64,000 bases of DNA from Cryptomeria japonica. Lineage: Eukaryota > Streptophyta > Pinopsida > Cupressales > Cupressaceae. Location of the stretch: contig NC_081409.1 of the NCBI RefSeq assembly GCF_030272615.1, forward strand, positions 24,698,406 to 24,762,405. The letters run 5' to 3'. Of the stretch, positions 22,188-33,420 are shown in pieces. The translations under genes were made by a program, and so were the position numbers. The first letter of the stretch is position 1; the number at the start of each line of letters is the position of its first letter. The notes beneath the pieces are model-generated. The model had not been told where the DNA came from. It did no database searches and was given only the letters and a program-made list of their open reading frames with translations.

Positions 22188-23209
22188 TTCAAAGAAATAC
22201 CTGGATAACAGTTGTCGGTTAAAATATTTTGATTACTACTCATAACCGGTGTAGTCTTGCTTCTGAAGTAATTAGCAATATGACCTATTTTGTCGCATGC
22301 ATAACATGTAACATTGTTGTTTTGAATTGCTTTGACATATCTAGTATCATTCCTTGACCTATATTGATTAGCCAAATGTCCATAATTTCCACATGCATGA
22401 CATTTAACATTCATTCTGCAATCCTCTGACTTATGACCATATTTCTTGCAATTTGTGCATTGACCAGGAACTGAAGTGTAGTTTTGATTTTCTCTATTTC
22501 TATATTGTCTAGCCATATGCCCAAATTTATTACAAACAAAACATCTACCATTGAATTTATAAATATTTTCATGCCTTAATGGTTTCCTTTGGTCTGATGA
22601 GTTCTCCATACCGGTTGTCTAATCTTCATTTGTAGTATCAGAGCTTTCACCTTGTACAAATCCAAGTCCTCTAGAATCATCATTTTGCCTTTTGTCTTTT
22701 CAATAAAAAACATCCAATTATGTAGCACTAATACTAAATTTTTCTTTATACTCACTTGCAATAGTCAAATCATCTCTTAGAGTTATTATTTCTCTTTCAA
22801 GCTCTTGTTCATTATTTTGGGATTGTATCAAATTAGTTTTCAACATATGATTCTCATGAGCCAATCTGCCACATTCTTTAGATTTGTTCTTCAGAGATAC
22901 AACAAGATTTTCTTCCTTCTTTTTGTCCTCAATATCTTTTGACATCCTCATAGTCAGGTCTTGCATTTCATTCTTCATGAGCATGTTTGCTTGACTCAGC
23001 TTTTGACATTGTTCTTTAAGCGAATCTTTCTCTTCATCATCCTATTTTTGTAAAAGTTACTTTCTCTTAGCTTGAGCAAATGATAACCTTTCTTGCAGAA
23101 TACGAATGAACTCATTAGCAGAATTCAATTCATCTTGCAGTTTCAAGTTCTTCATCCTTTCAGCATCATAATCCTCAATTGTCATCTCAAGTTGCTTCTC
23201 CATAGCCAT
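22184..23209 (-). pseudogene. ORF1 of the minus pol-less element: coiled coil plus four zinc knuckles
   Basis: Start chosen at MAMEKQLEMT, shared with the copy at 63871. One frame runs to 22184 with several stops (near 23057, 23045, 22715 and 22620). Coiled-coil segments are at 23057-23209 and 22718-22984. Four knuckles follow: CFVCNKFGHMARQY, CTNCKKYGHKSEDC (intact), CHACGNYGHLANQY and CYACDKIGHIANYF; three have lost the final Cys to Tyr or Phe. Its stop overlaps the ORF2 start as ATGA, but comparison with the plus copy suggests this arose by deletion of the spacer. Confidence 0.75.
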
Positions 23210-23269
23210 GTTCAATAATTCTAGTTTCAGGATCTTCCGCAAGCTATTAAACTTCCTCTGAGGTACCAA

Positions 23270-23281
23270 GATCTAAGACCA
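23270..23281 (-). other. decayed primer-binding site
   Basis: On the minus strand, ATTGGTCTTAGATCTTGG follows the LTR; the homologous site at 63797 reads ATTGGTATCAGAGCTTGG. Four bases differ inside the tRNA-complementary part. Confidence 0.7.
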
Positions 23282-23283
23282 AT

Positions 23284-24173
23284 TGTTGGAATACAATGAA
23301 TCCAAGAACACTGAGAGGGGGGGGGTGAATCAGAGTTCTGGTAGTAATACAGGATTTTAACTTTTTATAAGATACACATATAAACCAGTAAATGAAGAAA
23401 CATATAACATGAAGTAAATAAAAAAGACACATGAATGAACACCATAACACACTGAATTTATACGTGGAAAACCTCAAAGATGAAAAACCACGGTGGGATT
23501 TGTGACCTAGAATATCAATTCACTAGCCATATGAAAGATATTATATAGCATGGGGGCCTACACATGAAGGAAGGAACACTTCCTAGAGCACACTGCTCAA
23601 CACAAAAGAGTCTCACTTACTACAAGCTTCTGCTGAGATAAAACAATAATGGTGAACTCACAAAAATGCATCTGCAATGCCAAAAAGAGTTTTGGTTAAA
23701 TATTTGTTCTGTATTGGTTCATAAACCCTAAATTCTTCTACCGATATCGCCTTTCCTCCAAGAATTCTTCACAATCCATCTACTGATCATAGTATGATAT
23801 TACATTCACATACAAATGACCTACATACATATCCTTCATATTACACAGTTCTACTATTGTTTCCTCTCTCTATATATCTCACAAAATGACCTAACAGACT
23901 GGCTTACATACCCTCTACAAACAATATGCCTTGTGTTGGCTTACAATACAAAAGATATTCAATGTAGACCCTATACAATTATTACAAAATGACTTTACAA
24001 ATAAAAACTTTTGGATCTAGACTAATGTCGGCTCCACTGAAGTGCAGGATGTCAGTGCTAGTGTCAGTGCCAGTGTATGCCTCCAAATGCTGGTAGCTAT
24101 CGGTATATGCCTTCTATAGAATCTTGTTGCCATCAATGACAACATATGAATCCAATGCATTTAATTACCAACA
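23284..24173 (-). repeat. 5' LTR of the pol-less element, 890 bp
   Basis: Starts TGTTGG at 24173 and ends CCAACA at 23284 on the minus strand. Same length as the reassembled LTR at 9393-12268. The terminal hairpin (23305-23338) keeps nine of ten pairs. The TATA box is mutated (TATGTAAG). Confidence 0.88.
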
Positions 24174-24701
24174 ATCTCCCCCTTTGCAATTTATGGCAAG
24201 ACTCAAGTGAAAAATGGATTCCCTATCGGTTCAACTGAAGTATGAAACATGTTCCCCCTGTGTTGATTAACTCTGTCTGATATCCTCCCTCTAGGATTAT
24301 ATACCTATTCATATTTTTCACATAATATACACTCCCCCTTTGGCATCAATGCCAAAGATCGGTGAAAGAATTGAACGAATTGTTAAGAATATGTGCAAAA
24401 GAGTGAATAATTATAGATAACTTTACCGGAGCTTGACCACTTTCAAAATTTCTGAGTAAGCTTTCTTAAGTAACTGTACATAGGTATCCCAGTCAGTTTT
24501 GAATGTTTCAGATATGGGTATGAGTCCACTTAGTAGATGTAGAAGTGTTTCTTTCTCAATGACTTTTGTCGGTGTGGGCTTCACAAGCATGCCCATGCAT
24601 TCAATCTTATGTACACCAAGTGAATGTCGGCATATGCTTTCTATAGAATCTTGTTGCCATCAATGATATCATATGAATCCAATGAGTGTCAATTTCCAAT
24701 A
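24174..24701 (-). repeat. extra ORF2 tail, purine tract and LTR start outside the 5' LTR
   Basis: 24174-24625 matches 12269-12391 plus 19021-19340: two or three purine tracts and about 65 codons of ORF2 tail, here without the TAGs of the main copy. 24626-24701 matches the first 76 bp of the LTR and ends CCAATA next to the TSD. The order LTR start, internal 3' end, LTR, internal, LTR fits a tandem duplication followed by deletion of most of the outer copy. Confidence 0.8.
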
Positions 24702-24706
24702 GGTGG

Positions 24707-24952
24707 AAGATGACGATTTTCTTAAGGTAGTTATTATGTAGATGACATTATGCTTGGATATAATAATGATGAGATGAGTAAAATATTCTCCAATATCATA
24801 AAATCTAAAATTGAAATATCAATACTAGGAGAGATGTCATATTTTCTTAGATTACAGATTTTATTGTTGGATAAATGTGTTTTCTTGTCTTAAACCAAGT
24901 ATGCAAGAGAAATTCTCAAAAAATTTCATATGGATGACTATACACCAATTGA
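24707..24952 (+). pseudogene. degraded copia RT, right half (element A)
   Basis: Continues the RT broken at 9392: DDDFLKVV, then YVDDIMLGYNNDEM after an in-frame TAG-type break, GEMSYFLRLQI and TKYAREILKKFHMDD. It stops at 24952, where the LTR of element B begins. Together with 8395-9392 it covers most of the RT domain. The rest of element A should lie beyond the right edge, after element B. Confidence 0.8.
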
Positions 24953-27407
24953 TGTTAGAATTGAGTTGTCATTGATGTCAATTTGCACAAACAAAGAGCC
25001 AATCTAGTTAATAATGCAAGGGGAGATGAGTTGGAAGTGTTGGTTCAGTTTGGCACTTCATGTTAACTACACAATGCATTCATGGTGTTCTTATAGATCA
25101 ATTGAGTCTTGTTGATAAAGCCTCTAAAAATATGTTGTGGAAAGACTAGATGGCTTTTGCATCTCTATAACAATGCATTTTGATGTAAGTTTGTCTTTCA
25201 CTAAGAACTTTTTCGGTCTTGGTTGTCCCACGATGTCTCTCTGATATTCCTATCTTGATGAATCATTTTGGTAAGTCTCCTTGAAACACTTGTTGTTCGT
25301 TGTGACTCTTCATTTCAGTGAGACTCTATTTCAAGCAAATCCTTCACGGCATGTCGACATCCCCACTTCGATGAGACATTAGTCATGTCTTGTCAATATA
25401 GTCCCTTTGTTGATGTGACCTTGAATTTTGGTAAGACCTAGTTCAGTCATTGTAGAATCCTTATGTCATGCCAAGATAACCCCTTTTCACTGTGATGTGT
25501 TAGGTGTATTGCTAACAATGTTTCTATTTCGATATGACTTTGTTTTTTGGCAAAACACTCTTTGGTTCTGGGAGACCTTTGGTGCCATACCATTAAGATC
25601 CCTTTTGTTGTGATGTGTAGCATGTCTGGTTGATAAAGTTTCTTTTTAGTGTGACTTATCTTTTTAGTAGGACCCAAACTGCTTCTTGCCAGCCTTTTGT
25701 GCTACATCAACATGATTCTTTTTCTTGTGATCTGTAAGGAGTCTTGCCAGTAAATTTGTTTTTTATATGATTTGGTGTTTCCACAAAAATGATTTTTGCT
25801 TCATGTCTTCCCTTGGTGGTGTACTGATAGGCTTCTTTTCCTTGTGACTTGAGATGTGTCTTTTTGATGTAACTTAGTTTTCTAGGAGAACTCAATTTGC
25901 CTCTTGTAGTCCCTTTTGAGCCATAGCGACATGGGTCTTGTTCTCTATGATGGATTAAAAGTCTTGGTGAAATACTACCAATAACAAGGTTTGATCAAAC
26001 ATCACCCCACCATCTCGCGACCAGGAAGACTAGAGAAGGAAGTCTATGTGGGGGTCATAACCATAATGAAGAGCCAATTATCACCAACCCACAGGAAGGC
26101 AATCTGATATAAGATGGTCTGATTGGGAAAGTAAAATGGAAGATTGTGCATTGTCTCATCATCCTATAGGTATATTTTTGCAATGCAGAGAACATGATAG
26201 ATGTTCATCCAATGCTAACTCAAATGTGATTCCACATGGATGGTTGACTAAGGTTGACTCAATGGCACAAAGAGAGATGTTAAGGGCATGGATCATATGA
26301 AATGAATCAATTTCTATTTGGATGAAAGGAGAGGTACTGTAGATAGAGAGATTGGAGAGGTTTTGAAGTCCAATCTGAAATGATCACAAGTAGAGATGAG
26401 AAATGACTGCATTTCATGGAGAATAAGTTACAAACTATCGAGTGGCTCTAAAAAGACCTGAATATCTTTTGTCAATGAGATATCACAACCATTAAAATAT
26501 AAGGAAATCTCCAGTTGATGGTACATCAAGACACAGTAAAGGTGAATATTACTAATTGTAGTAATCTAATCTTAGAGTTAAATCCAAAAGTAGAAGATGT
26601 AATTAATGATTGTGGCCAAGTAGGTTGTAGAGAATATTTTTTAGAGGCCCAAGAAGTACTTTTGAATGTAATTTCAGAGGGAAATTCTATGATGTATGTA
26701 GAAGACTAAAAAGAGTAGTTAAGTAGAAAGTGAATGATCAGAGGCATAGAGAGAATGCAATGAATTGTGTGAAGTGAAAAAGAGTAGAAACAAGAGACTA
26801 GAAGATATAATATAGAGGCAGCTATCATAGAAAAATATTCATATAGAGTGTGCTAGATAGAGAGCATTGTATCAAATAGAGATCAGATAGTGTCATGCTA
26901 AGATAAATAGAAGACAACGGGTAGAAGATAGGTTAATAGAAGAGGTCAGAGGGCATAGGAAAAATATTATAGTCAACAACAAATAAGTAGGGTTTGCATA
27001 TCAATTAGTTTCAATGAATTACAAAATTACATTTTTAATAAGGTGTCCAACTTGTATTTAAATTAGATCATCAATTCAATGTATGTCATTTGAGTGGGAG
27101 CTCTAATTAGGAGTAGGTGCTCCTTTGAGTTAGTGCTCATAAAACTTAGGGGTTGTTGCTCCTTTAGGTTGGTGCCCATAAACATTCTAATCAAACATTC
27201 TCATTGTGAGGCTAGATTATAGTTGTAGACTCTAGTAGCATTTCTAACTAAGGTTTTCCCCATCATGGATTTTCCTTGTATATTTGGTGTTATGTATTTT
27301 TTATCTCTTTGTATTTCAGTTATGAGTGTTTTGATTGATTAGAAAGTTAATTTTTTTGTGACCACTGAATCACCCCCCACCTCTCAGTGGTCAATTGTGT
27401 TTCTTTA
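24953..27407 (+). repeat. 5' LTR of element B, about 2,455 bp
   Basis: Starts TGTTAG and ends close to 27407 just before ATTGGTATC. It contains a degenerate tandem array, then a unique region. Terminal hairpin 27359-27393: perfect 10-bp arms TGACCACTGA/TCAGTGGTCA around a C-run. The same LTR appears at 54553-54758 and 61743-62857. Confidence 0.85.
25180..25960 (+). repeat. degenerate tandem array, period about 115-120 bp, inside LTR
   Basis: Recurring blocks TTTT-TTGTGATGTGT ... GATAAAGTTTCTTTT ... GTGACTT start near 25481, 25597, 25710 and 25829, with weaker copies to the left. The 3' LTR holds the same array at 61830-62590. Confidence 0.65.
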
Positions 27408-27409
27408 AT

Positions 27410-27421
27410 TGGTATCATACA
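27410..27421 (+). other. primer-binding site of element B, decayed
   Basis: TGGTATCATACA beside the LTR; its first eight bases match the initiator tRNA-Met site TGGTATCAGAGC. Confidence 0.7.
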
Positions 27422-27472
27422 CCTAGGTTCCTTGTTTGACAAGTTTTCTCCAGCTTGGGTAGAATCTAGTTT

Positions 27473-29030
27473 GTGAACACAATGACTAGAAATGAATCCT
27501 CCTTTGCTAAAACACCAATGTTTGATGGTACAAACTATGCCTTTTGGAGAAGAAGAATGAAAACCTATTTATCCTCTTTAGGCTTTGGTGTGTTGATGTC
27601 ACTTAAAAATGGTTGTATTGTTTCTCAAGTTCCTCATATATACCCTGATGCTAAAAGAGAATATGAATACAACGCTAAAGTCAAGAATTCTATCATAAGT
27701 GACCTATCTGATACAAAATTTGTCAAAGTTATGCACTGCACATCTGCAAAAGAGACATGGGACAAGTTCCAAAGAATCCGTGAAGGAGATGTAAAGGTAA
27801 AGGAGGCCATACTACAAAATCTTTAAGGTCATTTTGAAGGAAAAAAGATAAAAGAAGAAGAAGATTATTGATTATCTTCAAAGAGTGGATGAAATAGTTA
27901 ATGTTATAAGAATACTAGGAAAGGATAGTTTAGATGAAGTCATAGTGAAGAAATTGTTGAGATCATTGGCAACAAGGTATGACACAAAGGTCTCTGCCCT
28001 TGAATAAGCTACGAACTTCAAGACCTTTTCTATGGATGAGATATTTAGTTCACTATTTGACTATGAAATGAGGACTATCAGTACTAAAACATCTAAAAGA
28101 TAAGTTACCTTCAATACAACTAAGAAAGGAAAATAAGTAGCAACTAGTATTGATGAAAATGACTCTGATACTACTGAAGAAAACTTTGTCGAGAAGCTCA
28201 AGAAAGGTTCAGGTAAATACAAAGGTAAGATCCCTTTCAAATGTTTCAACTATGGTAAAATAGGACATTTTGTTGCTAAGTGTCTGTATGACGAAAAAGT
28301 AGATGATAATGAGAAAATTATGAAAAGTAAAGGCAAGAATCTTTTCAAACCTAGAAGAATAGATTTTTCAAAAGAAGAAAAGTTTGTTTACCTTAGATAG
28401 TGATGTCTAAGATGATCAAAGTGAGTTAGTTGAAAGTGATGGTAATAATAAAAATGAAGTCAATCTACTCATGACTAAGGAAGTGCTAAATGAGAATGAA
28501 GTTTAATATGAAAACTTAAATCTGCTTGATATTGATGAGGAAGATGAAGTTGATACTAAAGTTTACCTTAAAGGAGAACTAATAAATGCTCTTGAAGAAA
28601 TTGAGAGACTAAAGAAAGAGAACACTAAATACAAGAAGTTTCGGCGATAGAAGAACAAAAAAAGTTGAACAAGAGACTTGAAGAGTCTAAAATTAATATC
28701 AGTACCTTAACAAATCATCTAGACGAAGCCAAGAGGATGAGTGAAGTGATAAAATCAAAATTGGAAGCCAAAGAAAAGGAGTGCCAAAAGTTGGAGCAAG
28801 AAGTTGTGAATCTTAGGAAAGAACTTAAGAAGTGCAAGGATGTTCTCAAGCTGAAGATGAAGTATGAGGGAAATACCAATGCATTGAATGATATGTTGTA
28901 TAATAAAAAACATTGAAAAGATTCTACAGGTGTGGGATATGAAGCTGGATGATGTTCTACTAGTGTTGAATCATTAAAAGGAGATATAAACTTTGTATAT
29001 TCAAGCATGAATGGTCTTGAGGAAACCTTT
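27473..29030 (+). pseudogene. element B gag, N-terminal and coiled-coil part, interrupted
   Basis: 27473-27826 encodes a copia gag start (TPMFDGTNYAFWRRRMKTYL, AKETWDKFQRIREGDVKVKE). After a TAA the frame shifts. A zinc knuckle CFNYGKIGHFVAKC is at 28242-28283, with Tyr for the second Cys. A coiled coil lies at 28665-28916 (LEQEVVNLRKELKKCKDVLK). The reading frame reaches NGLEETF and is cut at 29030 by element C; it resumes at 48825 with KVSNSPRK, so the two halves join without loss. Role in a live element: capsid and RNA packaging. Confidence 0.82.
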
Positions 29031-29594
29031 TATTGGAAAGAGACATTGCACAGGTAGTCAAATGTTGTAATTGATGGAAATTAATGCTAATGCAACCATC
29101 CGCATTTCATTATTTGTTCATACCGGAAGAATAATTGAGTTTTGGTTATATCCAATGAGATAGAACAGGACATCTGGTAGTATGCAATAACTTGGTTGGC
29201 ATTTCATTTCTATTAAATATTTTTTGTTGTGGATCTCAGGGAAGCATTATGGATGTGTTATCTACCATATTATAGGTTTGAGACCTCTGATGTATATTTT
29301 GAAGTGAGTTAGAAGATCTGGTATACAAGATTTTGGATAGAACAATGTTCATCAATAGTCTCATGTAAATAATCATTGTGCAGATTATGTGGATCTGTTT
29401 TGGTGTGTTTTTTCGTGTTCGAGGATCGTCAATCGACATATGGGAAGTTTTTGGATAATTCTCTTTGGTCTGTATGATTGTTTTGGTTCGGATTCAGCTA
29501 ACTTGGAGAACGCATTTCATTTCTATGTTATGTGTTTTTGGGCCAAAATGTGGAAGACCTAATTTGATGTTGTGGATATAAAAGACTGGTGGGC
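29031..29594 (+). repeat. 5' LTR of element C, first half
   Basis: Matches 42342-42412 plus 47770-48262. TATA box TATAAAAG at 29577-29584. Similarity stops just after the TATA box; the remaining 557 bp of the LTR and the primer site are missing. Confidence 0.8.
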
Positions 29595-30303
29595 ATCTTT
29601 ATATCTAAAGTGTTCATGTCCTTGAAACTTTTATTTGAACTAGGAGTTTGATTCAAGAGTTCATTGGTTCATTAGTTCATCGAGTATTTGTGTGTATTAT
29701 GTCTTAGTTGTGGCAAGTCTAACTTGTGCAGAAAAGCTCGTGCGGAGAATGAACTTGGACCTTTGAACCTTTGTTGGTTTAGGAGTTAGATGGTTTAATG
29801 GTTTAGCAGTTCCACATTCAAAATGGAAGCATTATAAAAGTAGACGCTAAAGGAGGAAATTGATTAGTATGGAAGAGAATATTCTGAGAATCTCGATGAT
29901 TAATTTTAAGGAATTCTCACTTAAAGGAGGTAATCATTTTCTTGATAAGAGATCGCGCGAAGTGTTTTGTAATAAAGCATGTGTTAGGAGTCTCATTTCA
30001 GCGGTAAATTGACATGAACAAATGAGTTGTGGTAATCATGAAACCAAGTTTTAATCCATTTATATTGATTTAAAAAAAAAGATTTATATCTTCATGAAGA
30101 AGCTAAATTAGGAAAGGTGGAGGTTCAAAACTAGAGGTAATTTTCTTAGGATTAGCAAACACTCAGTTGCATGAAAGGTGAGTTAAAAAATTTCACCATC
30201 TTTGTCAATTTCATGCCTCAAGGAAGAAATTGTTAACTTTTGTTGTAGTAGCCATGGTGGGTGTCATTGCAGCCTATGTTTGTGTGTTGAATTTGCATGA
30301 AAT
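29595..30303 (+). other. non-coding stretch upstream of an unassigned ORF
   Basis: No LTR similarity to element C. Purine-rich segments CTAAAGGAGGAAATTGA (near 29849) and TTAAAGGAGGTAATC (near 29921) resemble weak polypurine tracts. I see no clear boundary or repeat that would tell where the foreign segment begins. Confidence 0.35.
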
Positions 30304-33300
30304 TTGAACATGACACCTGTTCCACTAAAGTTAGGGTCAGAATCGGGTCTTAGTTGTTCTCTCCCAAAATTTGGTGACATGTCCTTAGCTCATGCTGATT
30401 TGGATGAATTCTTAGAAAGAGCTAAAAATCCTTCTGATTCACCCATGATGGAAAAGATTGTAGATAGTGGGTTAATAGAGCCTGCTATTTTTCCTCCCAC
30501 TATGCAGTGCCTTGAATTAGTGCTTGAGTGCATGAACAAGTATGACCTAGAACACAGATGTATAAGAAATCAAAATGGTGGTGTTCTACTGAATGTAAAT
30601 AGAGAACTATTATGGTTGTTTTGAAAATACCTGCTAAGGAGCCATATGAGGATTGGATGATAACCATGTCCTATAGATTTTATTAGAAAAAAAGACCCAG
30701 TATAGAAGTGTCATAGCTAGGAATTGGCTCTTGAAATTTCAGAAAGGAGGATCTAGATTACCCAAGCCCTTAACCAAAGAGCACTTGATCAGGGAGCTAA
30801 GGGACATTGTCATTTTGCTACACAAGGTGAAAGGGAGCCAACAGTTGCTCCATTGAGAATACTGGATGTACTTTTTCATTTAGGTCATATTACATGAGAA
30901 GTGCTATATAGATTGGGCAAAGCTAATTGTTGAAAGGTTACATGAAGGACTAAGTAATTGCCTCGACAGTAAGAACTTTTATATGTCCTCATATTTGTTC
31001 TATTGTTTGGCATGTGTCAAGCCTTGGCCTGGTTTTAATCATGAGGAATGGGTTGACAGAATGAAAATTTATGATTATCATCCACACCTTCAGCTAGAGA
31101 AGTACCATGAGGATTTCTGGAAGGTTCATGACGTGTTTGCAAGGATATTGATCTATGAACTTCAAGGGAATGTTAACAAAAGACTCTTTGATTAGCCTAT
31201 GTAACTAGTGAGCACATATGGGATCTATTTTATCCAATATCCTTAGTTCACCTACATTAGAGTTCGAGGGTTCGAAGGAGAACCATTTATATTACCATGG
31301 TTTACCCTTGATTGCTTTGTGTTTATTGAACTATGTAGGCAGCTTGCTCACATTGATAAGAGGACACTAGCCAGACAAAATTTAGGTGTTTATTTTCTAG
31401 TTGAACTAGGTTATTATATTTGCCATACTGTTTCTAATGCGTTGAACTTAGAGCTTGACTTCAAAAATCTTAACATTCAATACTATGCAGCTTGATCTAG
31501 TTTTGACAGTAAAGTTTATGCTCAGGCGCATCTAGCTCTCAAAGAAGGTTTTTCTCACATCTCACAACTTGAGGAATTATGGGAGGATAACGGTGATGAA
31601 TTTGAGGCAAGGAGTAGAACATTTTCTAGGTTCACGGTGGACCAGATTAATACCTTTCAATTCAGAATGAATGTAATAGGGATTATAGATAATGACGAGG
31701 ATTTGATTGATCCATAGTATGTTGAGAAATTATAGGGTTCCCCAATCCCTAAGATAGAATGGGATAAGAAAGAGGAGGATCAAATTAAAATGAGAACAAT
31801 CCCTATTATTCACAGGGTTGAGCAGTGGTTACAGAAGCAGAGACTCGAAAAGCTAGTAATTGAAGATTCTCCTATTCCAATTTAAATATGTTCTTTAATA
31901 AATATGTTAAAACTTGTGTTGCAAGTGGCACCAAAGTTAAGGTTGATGCAAATACTACCCAAGGTTCAAAGAAATCCCTTGCAAGCCAGCTCCAATCTCA
32001 TGTCACCAAACCTAGAACCAAAAACAAGGGCAAAAAGCTACCAGAGAGCATAGTAGTGGTTGATTTAGAAGGATCACCAGAGGCTGGAGATGTCAACCAT
32101 GGAAGTTGGTGATACTAAGAGGCCTAAAGAAGAAGTAGGCATTGGAGGTACATTGATCTTAGCAAAAGTTGATGCTAAATAATCCCAAACAAAGAGGGAT
32201 GTAGGTTCCATCGATCCTCATTGGTTAGACAGTATTCTCAGTAGTAAAAAGAGAAATGTAATTTATGTTTCAGTTCCCATTGAGGATATGGTTAGTAAAT
32301 GTTTGGGTAGAACTCCAAAGTCAAAAAAATTGAAAACAGTTTTGAAAATGGATTTTGACCAAGACATTGGCAATTGGACTGCTAAAATAGTTTGTCCTGT
32401 TTCAAAAAAAGAAGTGGAAAATCCTTCAGCAAAGGATTTCATTGTTGAAAAGATTAATTTAGGCGTTGGATCATAGGTAGCTGATGTACACCATTTGCAC
32501 ACTAAAAGAATAATAAGGAGGACATGGAAGGACGAAAGGATAAATAGGATCTCCAGGTGACACCAAGGAACATGGCTGAATATATAGATGTTATTCATAA
32601 TCCTAATGCCCAACCAATTTCACAGATGCCCATATCATTTGATCCTAAGTCACCTTCTAATTAGAAGCTCTTGGGTCAAATTTAAAAGAGAAAAATAGTG
32701 ACATAAATCTTTCTAGAATGGTTGGATGGGATCACTCAATTTGGCATAGAATACTTCAAGAACCTAAGCACAGTATATGAAAATGTTGTAACGGTAATGA
32801 CAAAGCTTAAAAAAGAGATTGCCAATTGGGAAAAGGAAGAAACTAAGTGGAGAGATGTGGTGGCTCAAATGAATGATGCGCAGAAGTATGACATTATGAA
32901 GTTTTTGTCAGAAAAACTCGTGCAGGGCCTAGATGATAATGTTCTCTATGTGTGCAGGAAAAGAATTTAGTGGCATAACTTTGTAGTAGAGAAAGGATGT
33001 CAAGAGTCTGCTAAGCTATGGAATGAGTTAGCTCAATTTTTTTTATCCATGTGGAATGACTTGAAATTCATAGGAATCAAATGTTTGAAGGTAGATGGAA
33101 AAACAATAGAGATTTTGGAAGTCATTACCCAATCCTTTGAGGGAAAAATTAATAATGTTAGAGAATCAAAAACTCTAATGACCAATGATTTCTCAACTGT
33201 GGCAAAAATTGAGTCCCTCCCTTTTTTGTGCATAGAACACTTGGGAAGTCATGCAAATATTGTGGCCCAAGTCCAACAAGAAAAGGAAGTGTGGCGTTAG

Positions 33301-33420
33301 AGGATTGCTCATGTTGGATGCCCTAACTATGCTATTATACAAAACATTGCAGCTGCTCATTTGGATTGGAAATGTGTCACTGTTGTAGTACAGAATCAAC
33401 CCGATGATCTCACTCAATAG
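30304..33420 (+). pseudogene. unrecognised long protein-coding relic, about 3.1 kb
   Basis: Coding-like sequence spread over frames, with many stops and shifts. First ATG at 30310. Longest clean pieces: 30304-30624 (106 aa, SLPKFGDMSLAHADLDEFLE), 30983-31195 (FNHEEWVDRMKIYDYHPHLQ...EDFWKVHD), a piece near 31380-31880 (YYICHTVSNALNLEL), 31888-32112 (Lys-rich), 32722-32970 (helical) and 33049-33300. No retroelement enzyme motif, zinc finger or membrane segment. It precedes the ORF2-like fragment at 34130 and may be the first half of a distinct ORF2-type protein or a separate insertion. I have only a vague memory of similar hypothetical plant proteins; no function is assigned. Confidence 0.5.

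Larger units (their letters stand above)
9393..24701 (-). mobile_element. non-autonomous sirevirus-like element without pol, 15.3 kb with nested inserts
   Basis: Minus-strand order: 5' LTR (24173-23284), decayed primer site, ORF1 (coiled coil and zinc knuckles), ORF2 (unknown), purine tracts, 3' LTR (12268-9393). No protease, integrase or RT is present. It splits a copia RT precisely and is flanked by GGTGA (9388-9392) and GGTGG (24702-24706), a 5-bp TSD with one change. Outside the 5' LTR there is an extra piece (24174-24701) consisting of an ORF2 tail, purine tract and 76 bp of LTR start, the remnant of a tandem copy. It hosts a TIR transposon and a plus-strand relative. Confidence 0.85.

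Noticed and set aside
25428-25895. Short frames on both strands in 25.4-25.9 kb
   Set aside because: They fall in the tandem array of the element B LTR, have no domain and no matching frame in the 3' LTR copy.
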